From Jiangella endophytica (lineage in GTDB: Bacteria; Actinomycetota; Actinomycetes; Jiangellales; Jiangellaceae), in contig NZ_QVAI01000014.1 in NCBI RefSeq assembly GCF_003427025.1, positions 1 to 64,000 of the forward strand: a DNA stretch of 64,000 bases, written 5' to 3'. The notes below the pieces were generated by a model. The model saw nothing but the letters and a program-made list of their open reading frames with translations, ran no database searches and had not been told where the DNA came from. Position 1 is the stretch's first letter; each line of letters opens with the position of its first letter. A program made the translations under genes and the position numbers. Below, in pieces: positions 1 through 9,694 of this stretch.

Positions 1-595
1 GAACTCCCAGTCGCGACCGTCACCAGACGCCGCCGAACTCCCAGTCGCGACCGTCACCAGACGCCCGTCCCTCACCGTCGCCAGACGCCGCCGTCGCCCC
101 ACCGTCGTCAGACTCCCAGTCGCTCACCGTCGCCTGACGCCCCGTCCGCCTGACAGCGCAGGCTCTTGGTGGAGTCGGTGATGGGTGTCGGTGCCCGCCC
201 GTAGGGTGGGCCCCTCCCAGCCGGGCGGGGTCTGGACCCGGCGTCGCGCCGCGGCACGAGCCACGGTGCTCGACGGCAGACGCCGCCCGCGATCGAGGAC
301 GGGGCCCCTCGCCCCCGCGCCAGCGCGTACCGCATGCCCACCGCCCGCCAGCCCACGGCGCGGCACGCTCGCCCCCGCGCCCGCGCGTACTGCACGCCGA
401 CCGCCCGCGCACCGCGGCGCCGGCACCCTCACCCCCGGCCCGCGCGAGCTGCACGCCTACCCGCCAGCGCGGGACCGCACGCCCACCGCCCGCGCACCGC
501 GGCGCCGGCACCCTCACCCCCGGCCCGCGAGCTGCACGCCTACCCGCCAGCGCGGGACCGCATGCCCACCGCCCGCGAACCGCGATACGGGCCTC
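1..595. repeat. Repeat-rich non-coding stretch downstream of the FGGY kinase gene
   Basis: No convincing gene is seen here. Positions 1-31 and 35-65 are identical direct copies beginning GAACTCCCAGTCGCGACC, followed by degenerate partial copies to about 150. From about 320 to 595 a second family appears: a GC-rich unit of about 84 bp occurs at about 400-484 and 485-567, with partial copies on either side. Open frames cross the region on both strands, but they encode only Arg/Pro/Ala-rich low-complexity sequence, as expected of a GC-rich repeat. The function is unknown. Confidence 0.7.
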
Positions 596-2065
596 TCACC
601 CCCGGGCGAGCGCGTGCTGTACGTCCGCCGTCCGCTCGTGCAGCTCGCGATAGAGCGGGAACAGGCGGTCGTACACCTCGGCGTCGGCGGGGTCGGGCGC
701 GACGGTGACGCCGCCGCCGTTCCATGCCGTGTCGCGATCGGCGACGCCGAGTGCCACCGCGGCGAACTTCGCGTCGCCGTAGGCGGCGCCGACCGTGACC
801 GCGGGCACCTCCTGCGTCACCCCGGCCGCGCTGCTGACGATGCCGGTCCACAGGTCGCCCTGCGTCCCGCCGCCGACCGCGACCACCCGTTTCGCCTCGA
901 CACCGGCGGCGGCGAACTCGCCCAGGTTGTGCCGCACGCCGAACGCGGTCGCCTCGAGCAGCGCCCTGTAGACGTGGCCGGCGCCGTGGCGCAGCGACAG
1001 TCCGGCCAGCACCCCGCGGGCGTCCGGGTCGGCGAACGGGGTCCGCTCGCCGTCGAAGTAGGGCAGCGCCAGCAGGCCGTCCGAACCGGCCGGCACCGCA
1101 GCCGCGTCCGCCAGCAGGGAGGCGTACGGCCGGCCGCCGGTGAGGTCGCGGAACCAGCCGGTGATCGACCCGGAGCTGGCCATGCCACCGGCCAGCGTGT
1201 GCAGGCCCGGGTGCTGGCCGGCGGTCCCCCACAGCTGGGGATGGGCGACGGGCGAGGACGTCACGGCGATGAAGAACATCGTCGAGCCGTACATGATCAT
1301 CACGTCGCCGGGCTGCCTGACGTCGACGCTCTCGGCCTCGGCCCAGGCGTCGATGGTGCCGACGGCGACCGGCGTGCCGGCCCGCAGCCCGGTCGCGGCC
1401 GCCGCGTCCGCCGTCACGTGACCGGCGATGTCCGTGGGCCAGCGCAGCGACGGCAGCGCCAACCCGGGCGCGACGACGTCGGCCCATTCGGCGATCCACT
1501 CGCCGCGGTGCCGGTCGTACAGCGGCTGGGCCTGGTTCGCCGAGTGGTGGTCGAGGACGTACTCGCCGGTCAGGCGGTACACGACGTAGCCGTTGGCCAT
1601 GAAGAAGTACCGCGCCCGGGCCCACACGTCGGGCTCGTTCTCGCGGATCCAGGCCAGCTTCGGCCCGGCCGACTGCGACGACAACCGCGACCCGCACCGC
1701 TCCAGTACGGCGTCCTCGCCGAGACGCGACGACAACGACGCCGCCTGCCCGACGGCGCGGGTGTCGACGCCGTAGAGGATCGCGGGCCGCAGCGGCACCC
1801 CGTCCGCCCCGGCCACCAGCGCCGTCGGCCCGATGCCGCTGACGCACACCGCACCGATGGACCCGGCGGGGAACCGCTTCGTCAGCCGCCGGCTCAGTTC
1901 GCACACGTCCGCCCACCAGACGGCGTCGGCGTCCTGCTCGACCCAGCCGGGCCGCGGCCGCTGGGTGTCGTGCTCGACGACCTCGACGGCGACCACCTCG
2001 CCGCCGGTCGACGCCAGGACGGCCTTGCTGCTGGCCGTCCCGATGTCGATGCCGAGGACGAACAC
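596..2065 (-). CDS. FGGY-family carbohydrate kinase (pentulose/xylulokinase-like)
   Basis: A 489-residue cytoplasmic sugar kinase, the usual length for xylulokinase/ribulokinase relatives. The N-terminal phosphate loop [13 protein letters not shown] is at residues 5-17, a GERTPF segment is near residue 341, and the C-terminal nucleotide-binding motif [12 protein letters not shown] is near residue 400. The GTG start at 2065 lies only 2 nt after the isomerase stop codon, so the two genes are probably co-translated. FGGY enzymes phosphorylate ketoses such as xylulose, ribulose and fuculose. I infer that this one acts on the ketose made by the adjacent isomerase, possibly D-ribulose. The exact substrate cannot be read from the sequence. 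Confidence 0.85.
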   Translation of the reverse strand: MFVLGIDIGTASSKAVLASTGGEVVAVEVVEHDTQRPRPGWVEQDADAVWWADVCELSRRLTKRFPAGSIGAVCVSGIGPTALVAGADGVPLRPAILYGVDTRAVGQAASLSSRLGEDAVLERCGSRLSSQSAGPKLAWIRENEPDVWARARYFFMANGYVVYRLTGEYVLDHHSANQAQPLYDRHRGEWIAEWADVVAPGLALPSLRWPTDIAGHVTADAAAATGLRAGTPVAVGTIDAWAEAESVDVRQPGDVMIMYGSTMFFIAVTSSPVAHPQLWGTAGQHPGLHTLAGGMASSGSITGWFRDLTGGRPYASLLADAAAVPAGSDGLLALPYFDGERTPFADPDARGVLAGLSLRHGAGHVYRALLEATAFGVRHNLGEFAAAGVEAKRVVAVGGGTQGDLWTGIVSSAAGVTQEVPAVTVGAAYGDAKFAAVALGVADRDTAWNGGGVTVAPDPADAEVYDRLFPLYRELHERTADVQHALARG

Positions 2066-2067
2066 CC

Positions 2068-3477
2068 CTACCCGCCCAGTCGCTGGAAGTCGACGTCCAG
2101 CAGCCGGCAGACCTGCTCCAGCTCGGCCACGTAGTCGCCGGGGACCGCGTGGATGTGGTTGGCACCGAACCGGGACAGGAACTCGTCGGCCGGGACGTCC
2201 ATGCGGGTGAACGCGTGCGGCCACTCGAACGTCGACTGCCGCGCGAGCTGCTCGTTGACCTCGTCGCCGTAGTCCTCGAATGCGCCGCGCACCACCTGCA
2301 TGCGGTAGCGGCCGCTGTGCCGGGTCAGCCGGGCCAGCGTCATGTCGCCGGGCGCCGCGATGTGGTGCACGGACGCGCCGCCGGCCGGGAAGAAGAACAC
2401 CTCCGGGTACAGGTGGACGCGGCGCAGATTCTCGGCCGGGTCGTCGCTGCGGGCGGCGTACCAGGTGGCGTGCTGGCCGGAGTTGGCCATGTCCCAGATG
2501 TCGCGGTCGGCGTGGTAGTGCCGCACGTCGGCGAAGAGCACCGGGTCGCCGGAGATCAGCTTCAGGATCTGCATGGTCAGCGCGGCGTCCATGTCCGACT
2601 CCGTCGCGGTGACGTGGGTCGCCTTCGGACCCTCCCAGTCGTACGGGTCGTTGAGGAACGCCTCGGTGATGTCCATGGTGGTGAAGTGCGTCGTCAGCTC
2701 CGGCTGGCCCTTGATGCCGGAGAAGTCGAGGTTCCACTCGTCGATCAGCTCACGCACCGCGTGGTACGAGCGGATCTGCCGCTCCAGCAACTCGGGGGTG
2801 AGCTGCTTGCCGTCGTAGTGGACGTTGGCGTGCTTCTCCAGCCACTCCCGGCCGGCCCTGGCGCGCGACGCCTCGACCAGCTCGGACCGGCGGACGATCT
2901 CCCACTGGTCGATCTCCTCGACGTCGACGCCGAAGGTCGCCAGCCACTGGTCGGTGTTCGCGACGGCGGTGTACATGCCCATCGGGCGGCCGCCGAACCG
3001 GCCGAACGTGCTCCCTCGCAGCCCGCCGACCGCCTGCGCCGCGCGGACGTGGACGAGCAGCCGCTCCAGCGTCGCCGGGTCGGCGACGTCGCCCCAGACC
3101 CGGCCGTGGACGCGGCCGATCTGGTCCAGCGCGCCGCCCGCGGCCAGCATGCCGACCATGCCCGGCTGCACGGGGTCGATGTTCGACAGCAGCACCAGCG
3201 GCCCCGGAGTGGCGTCGGCGGCGAGCATGGAGAAGTGCGGGAACGCCCACACCGAGTAGTTGAAGATCGTGACGTCGGGCCGTGCCTCGGCGACCAGCCG
3301 CGCCTGGCTGGACGCCAGCTCGTTGGTCCACACCAGCTCCGGCGCCCGGACCACCTCGTGCCCGGCGCCCTCGAGCGCCGCGGCGATCGCGTCCTCCGAC
3401 GAGCGGGCCCAGTCCGCGATGTCGCGGTGCACGAAATCGCGTCCGTCGGAGATCGTCAACAGGCCGATACGTGCCAC
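2068..3477 (-). CDS. L-fucose/L-arabinose isomerase family protein
   Basis: A 469-residue protein of the fucose/arabinose isomerase superfamily, which interconverts aldoses and ketoses with a divalent metal. The N-terminal Rossmann-like part (MARIGLLTISDGRDFVHRD) precedes a C-terminal region with HYHADRD and acidic residues suited to metal binding. Fucose isomerases of this kind also accept D-arabinose and give D-ribulose; whether this one does is inferred from the island context. The GTG start has a GGGAG ribosome site about 7 nt upstream. The gene is the first of a two-gene unit with the FGGY kinase and has its own promoter and a LacI-type operator upstream (3509-3553). Confidence 0.8.
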   Translation of the reverse strand: MARIGLLTISDGRDFVHRDIADWARSSEDAIAAALEGAGHEVVRAPELVWTNELASSQARLVAEARPDVTIFNYSVWAFPHFSMLAADATPGPLVLLSNIDPVQPGMVGMLAAGGALDQIGRVHGRVWGDVADPATLERLLVHVRAAQAVGGLRGSTFGRFGGRPMGMYTAVANTDQWLATFGVDVEEIDQWEIVRRSELVEASRARAGREWLEKHANVHYDGKQLTPELLERQIRSYHAVRELIDEWNLDFSGIKGQPELTTHFTTMDITEAFLNDPYDWEGPKATHVTATESDMDAALTMQILKLISGDPVLFADVRHYHADRDIWDMANSGQHATWYAARSDDPAENLRRVHLYPEVFFFPAGGASVHHIAAPGDMTLARLTRHSGRYRMQVVRGAFEDYGDEVNEQLARQSTFEWPHAFTRMDVPADEFLSRFGANHIHAVPGDYVAELEQVCRLLDVDFQRLGG

Positions 3478-3508
3478 GAGGCCACTCCCATCACGTCGTC
3501 CACAAGCA

Positions 3509-3520
3509 GAAATCGATTGC
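3509..3520. promoter_or_regulatory. LacI-type operator 1, before the isomerase gene
   Basis: GAAATCGATTGC, an almost perfect palindrome around the central CG shared with three other sites at 3659, 7458 and 8561. It overlaps the inferred transcription start of the isomerase-kinase operon. The central CG is characteristic of LacI/GalR operators. Confidence 0.8.
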
Positions 3521-3524
3521 CCAC

Positions 3525-3553
3525 ACGCTAGGCGAGGCCCCCTCCAGTGTCAA
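3525..3553 (-). promoter_or_regulatory. Promoter of the isomerase-kinase operon
   Basis: Reading the minus strand there is a perfect -35 TTGACA (3553-3548), a 17-nt spacer and a -10 TAGCGT (3530-3525). The expected start point near 3518 falls inside the palindrome at 3509-3520, so a bound repressor would block initiation. Confidence 0.75.
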
Positions 3554-3615
3554 CGCCGGGCCTACCCCGTCACCAGCGATGTCCTGCCATTTCGGCATAC
3601 ATCCAGTCCAGAGTG

Positions 3616-3644
3616 TTGACCGCACTGTTGCGCGGCGTTAACCT
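3616..3644 (+). promoter_or_regulatory. Promoter of the binding-protein/GH172 operon
   Basis: -35 TTGACC (3616-3621), 17-nt spacer, -10 TAACCT (3639-3644). The predicted start is near 3651, just ahead of the palindrome at 3658-3671. It is divergent from the isomerase promoter. Confidence 0.7.
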
Positions 3645-3657
3645 CTGCGTCACAGCA

Positions 3658-3671
3658 AGCAATCGATTGCT
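3658..3671. promoter_or_regulatory. LacI-type operator 2, before the binding-protein gene
   Basis: AGCAATCGATTGCT is a perfect 14-bp palindrome that lies in the 5' leader, 11 nt before the ATG at 3683. It shares the AATCGATT core with operators at 3509, 7458 and 8561. Confidence 0.8.
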
Positions 3672-3682
3672 GAGGAGCGGGC

Positions 3683-4564
3683 ATGCCATCTCCACCCGGT
3701 CACCGGTCCGGACTCCCGTCCGGGCCCGGCCCCGGCCTCGATCCCGCACCCACCCTCGCCCCGAGACCGTCCCGACGGCGCTTCCTCGGCCTGTCCGCGG
3801 CACTGACCGGAGCGATCACCGCGCCCGGCCTGCTGAGCGCGTGCGGCGGCCGATCCGCGTCGGCGTCGGAACCGCTGCAGTTCTGGAACTTCTACGCGCC
3901 CGCACCGAACGAGGACCCGGCTCTGCTGGCCCGGGCCGGCTGGATGCACGACACCGTCGACCGCTGGAACGCCGAGAACGAGCAGCAGATCGAGCTCGTC
4001 TACGCGGCGGCCCTCGGCAGCGAGAAGCTGGCCACCGCGTTCTCCGCGGGCGAAGGCCCGGACATCTTCCTGATCAGCCCCGGTGACATCGCCCGCTACC
4101 TCAACGGGAACGTGCTGGCCGAGATCACCCCGCACCTGACCCAGGAGGCGGTGGACGACTTCTTCGCCGACAACATGGCCACGCGCATGATCGGCGACAA
4201 GGTCTACGCCCTGCCCATGGAGATCGAGCCGCTCGCGCTCTACTACAGCCGGCCGGCGTTCGAACAGGCCGGTCTCTCCGAGGGCGATCTGCCGGCCACC
4301 TGGGACGACCTCATCGCCGTCAGCGACCGGCTCGTGTCAGCCGGCCAGGGCGGCCTGGTCTTCCCGACCACGCAGGACTACTACCAGAACTTCGTCTGGT
4401 ACCCGTGGATGTGGCAGGGCGGCGGCGAGGTCGTCAGCGGAGGCGGCGGCCTCAGCGGCTTCGACTCCGACGGCGCCACCGTCGCCGCGGTGCCGACCCT
4501 GCTGGCGTTCGCGATCTTCCAGCGGCGCATCGTGGAGTCCATCAAGACCTCCGGTATGAAGTGA
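3683..4564 (+). pseudogene. Truncated sugar-ABC binding lipoprotein fused to the tail of a MalG-type permease
   Basis: A 293-residue frame. Residues 1-54 hold a twin-arginine/lipoprotein signal: SRRRFLGLSA at 30-39 and lipobox LLSAC with Cys54. Residues about 60-265 look like the first half of an extracellular sugar-binding protein (QFWNFYAP, GEGPDIFLISPGD, KVYALPME). Family members are usually over 400 residues. From about residue 268 the chain switches to AAVPTLLAFAIFQRRIVES and ends SGMK, which is the C-terminal signature of a MalG/CarB-type ABC permease, not of a binding protein. An in-frame deletion has probably removed the rest of the binding protein, the first permease and nearly all of the second (junction about 4470-4485). 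The product is unlikely to support transport. Confidence 0.75.
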
Positions 4565-4590
4565 CCCCGCTCGACGACGAAGGAGTGCCC

Positions 4591-5688
<1,098 letters not shown>

Positions 5689-5689
5689 C

Positions 5690-7450
5690 GTGCCCGGGCG
5701 GCCGGACCCGGCGGCGATCGGCCGCCGGGCCGTGCTGCTCGGCGGTGCGGCCGCGGCGGCGGGCTGGTCCGGGCTGACCCCGGGCGGACGGCAGCTCGCG
5801 GCGGCGGCTCCGGTTCCGCCGCCGAGCGGGCCCGCCCGTGCGCTGCCGCCGCTCACCAGCACCTTCTTCGCCACCGCGACGGTCGCGTACCAGCGCGAGC
5901 TGGCCACCCCGAGCGACGGCGACCTGTGGCCGGCCACCTGGGCCGACGACGGTGCGCTGTACTCGGCCAACGGCGACGGCCGCGGTTTCTCCGACCAGCC
6001 GTGGTCGGACATCGTCGTGAACCGCGTCGACGGCACCCCGGCCACCGGCATCAGCGGCGCCCGGCTGCCCGCGGGCGACCAGGTCGCGCCGATCTGGGGC
6101 GACCCCGCGCGGTTCAACCGCAAGCCCACCGGCATGGTGGCCGTCGACGGCGACGGTGACGGCCGCGACGAGCTCTACTTGGCCGTGCAGGACCTCCGGC
6201 ACGGCGACGGCGCGTTCGACGAGGCGCCGACGGCGACCATCGTACGCTCCACGGACTACGGCCGCACCTGGCAGTGGGACGCCGCGCCGATGTTCACCGG
6301 CCACGTGTTCACGACGGTGTTCTTCCTCGACTTCGGTCAGAGCAACAGCGGCGCGTCGGCGCTCGGGCCGGACGACGCGGGGTACGTCTACGCGTACGCG
6401 CTGGATCGGAACTGGCGCGACTCGTTCACCGGCATCGTCGCCGACCCGCTGGACCTGTGGCTGGCCCGGGTGCCCGTCGGCGCGGTCACCGACCGGTCGG
6501 CCTGGCGGTTCTTCGCCGGCCTCGACGGCGACCGGCCGGTGTGGAGCGACGACATCGACGCGCGGGCCGCCGTGCTGCACGACGAGCGTCGTGTGCGCCC
6601 CGGTGTGGTCACCCCGGACGGCAACTCCGTGCTCTCCCAGGGCTGCGTCGTGCACAACCCGGCGCTGGGCCGCTACCTGTACCTGTCGTGGACCGAGCAC
6701 ACCTTCGAGTTCTACGAGGCGCCCTCGCCGTGGGGGCCGTGGCGGCTGTTCCTGCACAAGGACTTCGGGCCGTACCCGTGGTGGGGCGACGACCCCGGCA
6801 CGCCCGGCCCGAAGAACGGCGGGTACGGCACCGTGGCGCCGTCGAAGTTCATGAGCGCCGACGGCCGGGAGTTGTGGGTGCAGGCCAACTGGTTCGTCGG
6901 CGTCGGTCACCCGTCGAACACCTACCACTTCTCGCTGCGCCGGCTCCGCCTCGAGCCGTACCGGACGACCGAGCCCGCGAATCCGCGCGATCCCGGCCGC
7001 AACCTGGCCCGCGACGAGCCGGGCGCCGTCGTCGCCGACACGACGTCGCACTACGGGCACGATGCCTACCTGGCCGACGGCCGCGCCGACCTGAGCGAGG
7101 ACAGCTGGAACGGGGCGGCGAAGGACACCGACTGGTGGGGCTACACCTGGCCGCGCGCTCTGAACGTCAACCGGGTCGTCTACACGACGGGCGGGATGTT
7201 CCCCGACGGCGGCTGGTTCGACCTCGCGGACGGCGGCCCGCGTGTGCAGGTGCGCCGCGAGCACGTGTCGCACGACGTCACCGGCCTGGCCGCCGACCCG
7301 CCCTACCCTGCCGACGACACCGCCGGACCGTTCCGGACTTTCACGTTCACCTTCGACGACACCTGGGGCGACGGCGTGCGGCTGATCGGCCGCCCGGGCG
7401 GCGCCGCGCGGTTCACCTCGGTCGCGGAGCTGGAGGTGTACTACGGATAA
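5690..7450 (+). CDS. Secreted (Tat) beta-propeller-like protein related to DUF4185 proteins
   Basis: A 586-residue protein whose N-terminus (GRRAVLLGGAAAAAGW, about residues 11-26) is a twin-arginine export signal. Residues about 65-430 have blades resembling sialidase/DUF4185 propellers, with an Asp-box STDYGRTW near 186 and repeated aromatic/Gly turns. Residues about 440-586 look like a carbohydrate-binding beta-sandwich ending in SVAELEVYYG, as in discoidin-type modules. The GTG start overlaps the end of the GH172 gene region by operon layout, with a 1-nt gap. I infer a secreted glycanase or glycan-binding protein acting with the nearby GH172 and DUF4185 enzymes. The exact family is uncertain. 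Confidence 0.65.
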   Translation: MPGRPDPAAIGRRAVLLGGAAAAAGWSGLTPGGRQLAAAAPVPPPSGPARALPPLTSTFFATATVAYQRELATPSDGDLWPATWADDGALYSANGDGRGFSDQPWSDIVVNRVDGTPATGISGARLPAGDQVAPIWGDPARFNRKPTGMVAVDGDGDGRDELYLAVQDLRHGDGAFDEAPTATIVRSTDYGRTWQWDAAPMFTGHVFTTVFFLDFGQSNSGASALGPDDAGYVYAYALDRNWRDSFTGIVADPLDLWLARVPVGAVTDRSAWRFFAGLDGDRPVWSDDIDARAAVLHDERRVRPGVVTPDGNSVLSQGCVVHNPALGRYLYLSWTEHTFEFYEAPSPWGPWRLFLHKDFGPYPWWGDDPGTPGPKNGGYGTVAPSKFMSADGRELWVQANWFVGVGHPSNTYHFSLRRLRLEPYRTTEPANPRDPGRNLARDEPGAVVADTTSHYGHDAYLADGRADLSEDSWNGAAKDTDWWGYTWPRALNVNRVVYTTGGMFPDGGWFDLADGGPRVQVRREHVSHDVTGLAADPPYPADDTAGPFRTFTFTFDDTWGDGVRLIGRPGGAARFTSVAELEVYYG

Positions 7451-7457
7451 TTGCTCG

Positions 7458-7469
7458 GAAATCGATTCC
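7458..7469. promoter_or_regulatory. LacI-type operator 3, before the lacI-type gene
   Basis: GAAATCGATTCC, one mismatch from palindromic, lies between the end of the propeller gene and the regulator gene, 53 nt before its GTG. This suggests that the repressor controls its own gene. A possible -10 TAGGAT is at 7479-7484. Confidence 0.7.
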
Positions 7470-7521
7470 ACCCTGGATTAGGATCTAACGACGCCAGCGG
7501 TCGGCGAGGGAGGGGGTCCGG

Positions 7522-8523
7522 GTGGTCACGATCTACGACGTCGCCCGCCACGCCGGGGTCTCGGCGGCCACGGTCTCGCGCGTGCTCAACGGCCACACCC
7601 AGGTCGACCCCGCCCTGGCGGAGCGGGTCACGTCGTCCGTCGCCGAGCTGGGCTACCGCCGCAACGCCGTCGCCCGCAACCTGCGCCGCAGCCGCACCAC
7701 GCTGTGGGCGGTCATCATCTCCGACGTCGAGAACCCGTTCTTCACCGCCATGGTCCGCGGCGTCGAGGACATCGCGCTGGCCGCCGGGTACTCCGTCGTG
7801 CTCTGCAACAGCGACGAGAACCCGGAGAAGGAGTCCAACTACATCGCCGCGGCGCTCACCGAGCAGATGGCCGGCGTCATCATCTCGCCGTCGTCCAACC
7901 GCGTCGACGACGTCAAACTGCTGCTCGACGCCGGCTGCCCGGTCATCGTCATCGACCGCGAACTGCAGGGGCCGCGCACCGACACCGTCCTGGTCGACAA
8001 CGAGCACGGCGCCGAACTGGCCACCACCCACCTCGTCGAGCAGGGCTACCGCCGCATCGCCTGCATCGGCGGGCCACGCTGGCTCAGCACCGCCACCTCG
8101 CGCTACGACGGCTACCGGCGCGCGCTCGCCACGGCCGGGCTGCCGCTGGACCCCGCGCTGGTGCGGTACGCCGACTTCCGCGAGCGCGGCGGCTACGAGG
8201 CCATGGCGTCGCTGCTCGACGACGGCGCCGAGCCCGACGCGCTGTTCGCGGCGAACAACCTCATGACGGTCGGCGCCCTCGAGTGCCTGGTGCAGCGTTC
8301 GCGCGCCATTCCGTCCGACATCGCCGTGGTGGGCTTCGACTCCATCCCGTGGGCCGACCTCATCCGGCCCACGCTGACGACGGTGGCGCAGCCGGCCTAC
8401 GAGGTCGGCCGGCAGGCCGGCCAGCTGCTCACCCGGCGGCTGACCAAGCCCGGCGCCGACGTCACCCGCGTCGTGCTGCCCACGGAGCTGCAGGTGCGGG
8501 CCAGCTCGATCCGGCAGGCCTGA
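7522..8523 (+). CDS. LacI-family transcriptional repressor of the glycan island
   Basis: A 333-residue regulator. The N-terminal helix-turn-helix (VTIYDVARHAGVSAATVSRV, then LNGHTQVD) and hinge (RRNAVARNLRR) are textbook LacI/GalR. Residues about 60-330 form the periplasmic-binding-like ligand domain (VIISDVENPFFTAMV, VVGFDSIPWADLIRP). Four copies of an AATCGATT-centred palindrome flank or precede the surrounding transcription units, including this gene, which points to local and autogenous repression. The inducer is presumably a sugar released from the target glycan; it cannot be named from sequence. The GTG start has a strong GAGGGAGGGGG site upstream. Confidence 0.9.
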   Translation: MVTIYDVARHAGVSAATVSRVLNGHTQVDPALAERVTSSVAELGYRRNAVARNLRRSRTTLWAVIISDVENPFFTAMVRGVEDIALAAGYSVVLCNSDENPEKESNYIAAALTEQMAGVIISPSSNRVDDVKLLLDAGCPVIVIDRELQGPRTDTVLVDNEHGAELATTHLVEQGYRRIACIGGPRWLSTATSRYDGYRRALATAGLPLDPALVRYADFRERGGYEAMASLLDDGAEPDALFAANNLMTVGALECLVQRSRAIPSDIAVVGFDSIPWADLIRPTLTTVAQPAYEVGRQAGQLLTRRLTKPGADVTRVVLPTELQVRASSIRQA

Positions 8524-8529
8524 CCGCCC

Positions 8530-8559
8530 TTGACCCGCCGGCATCGGCACTCCTAGGCT
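8530..8559 (+). promoter_or_regulatory. Promoter of the DUF4185 gene
   Basis: -35 TTGACC (8530-8535), 18-nt spacer, -10 TAGGCT (8554-8559). The perfect palindrome at 8560-8573 starts immediately after the -10. Confidence 0.65.
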
Positions 8560-8573
8560 GGAAATCGATTTCC
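8560..8573. promoter_or_regulatory. LacI-type operator 4, before the DUF4185 gene
   Basis: GGAAATCGATTTCC is a perfect 14-bp palindrome with the AATCGATT core seen at 3509, 3658 and 7458. It covers the expected start point of the DUF4185 gene. Confidence 0.85.
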
Positions 8574-8602
8574 GAGCCTGCGCCGACGTCGAAGGAGACC
8601 TC

Positions 8603-9694
8603 GTGCGACCCCTGATGACGACCGTCACCGGCGCCGGCGTGGTGCTCGCCGCCGCCCTCGTCGCCTCCGCCGCCGAGCCCGAGTCCGCGTCACCGGCCGA
8701 CGGCGTGGGCGTCACGCGCGGCGAGCCGGTGGCGCTGCTCACCGGCGCCGGCTCGATCAACGAGACCGCCGCGAACTACCAGGTGCACGCCACCGACCTG
8801 GGCATCATGTGGGACAACGACGCCGGCGAGGTGCTGATGGCCTTCGGCGACACCTACGGCGAGGGCTGGGGCGGCAACGGCGCCGGGCCGCGCGAGGCGG
8901 ACTGGCGCTGCAACGTGCTGGCGACGTCGTCCGACCGCGACCTCGCCGACGGCATGGCGTTCGACACCATGGTGCAGGACCGCCCCGGCCACGCCGGCCA
9001 GCTGCTGGACTGCCTGAAGCAGAACGGCGTCGAGGAGACGGTCATCCCGACCGCCGGCATCGCGGTCGACGGCCGCAGCTTCATCCACTACATGTCGGTG
9101 AACCACTGGGGCCCGGCCGGCACCTGGTTCACCAACCACTCCGGCATCGCCTGGTCCGACGACGACGGCGAGACGTGGACGAAGGACCCTGACGCCGTCT
9201 GGCCGAACACGCCGGAGTGGGACAACGACTTCCAGATGACCGCATTCGCCCGGCACGGCGGCCACGTCTACCTGTTCGGCACGCCGAACGGCCGCTGGGG
9301 CGACGCGCACGTGGCCCGCGTCGCGGCCGGCAAGGTGCTGGACAAGGACGCGTACCGCTACTGGGACGGAGCCGGCTGGTCGCGTTCGGAGGCCGCCGCC
9401 GCGCCCGTCGCCGAGGGCCCGATCGGCGAGCTGTCCGTGCAGTACAACGAGTACACCGGCCGCTGGCTGATGACCTACCTCGACGAGTCGCGGGCCCAGA
9501 TCGTGCTGCGCGACGCGCCCCGCCCGACCGGCCCCTGGGGCGACGAGCAGGTCCTCGTCGACGGCGCGGAGTACCCGGCGCTGTACGGCGGCTTCCTGCA
9601 CCCGTGGTCCAGCGGGCCGGACCTGTATTTCGCGCTCACCCAGTGGGGTCCGTACAACGTGACGCTGATGCGCTCGACACTCACACCGCGGTGA
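8603..9694 (+). CDS. Secreted DUF4185 (GH183-like) protein, putative endo-D-arabinanase
   Basis: A 363-residue protein with a signal peptide (GVVLAAALVASAA, residues about 12-24) and a single DUF4185 propeller domain from about 45 to the end. Visible marks are HATDLGIMWDNDAGEVLMAF, the GDTYG turn, an Asp-box SDDDGETW near residue 185 and NDFQMTAFA. DUF4185 proteins are classed in GH183, whose studied members are endo-D-arabinanases that cut arabinogalactan or lipoarabinomannan. The GTG start is preceded by GAAGGAG. It has its own promoter and operator, so it belongs to the LacI-type regulon. Its stop overlaps the convergent gene by 14 nt. Substrate assignment is by family, not by visible residues. 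Confidence 0.8.
   Translation: MRPLMTTVTGAGVVLAAALVASAAEPESASPADGVGVTRGEPVALLTGAGSINETAANYQVHATDLGIMWDNDAGEVLMAFGDTYGEGWGGNGAGPREADWRCNVLATSSDRDLADGMAFDTMVQDRPGHAGQLLDCLKQNGVEETVIPTAGIAVDGRSFIHYMSVNHWGPAGTWFTNHSGIAWSDDDGETWTKDPDAVWPNTPEWDNDFQMTAFARHGGHVYLFGTPNGRWGDAHVARVAAGKVLDKDAYRYWDGAGWSRSEAAAAPVAEGPIGELSVQYNEYTGRWLMTYLDESRAQIVLRDAPRPTGPWGDEQVLVDGAEYPALYGGFLHPWSSGPDLYFALTQWGPYNVTLMRSTLTPR

Noticed and set aside
3547-4086. Alternative frame across the start of the binding-lipoprotein gene
   Set aside because: The frame starting at 3683 gives a clear Tat/lipobox signal and binding-protein sequence; the other frame is a shadow.
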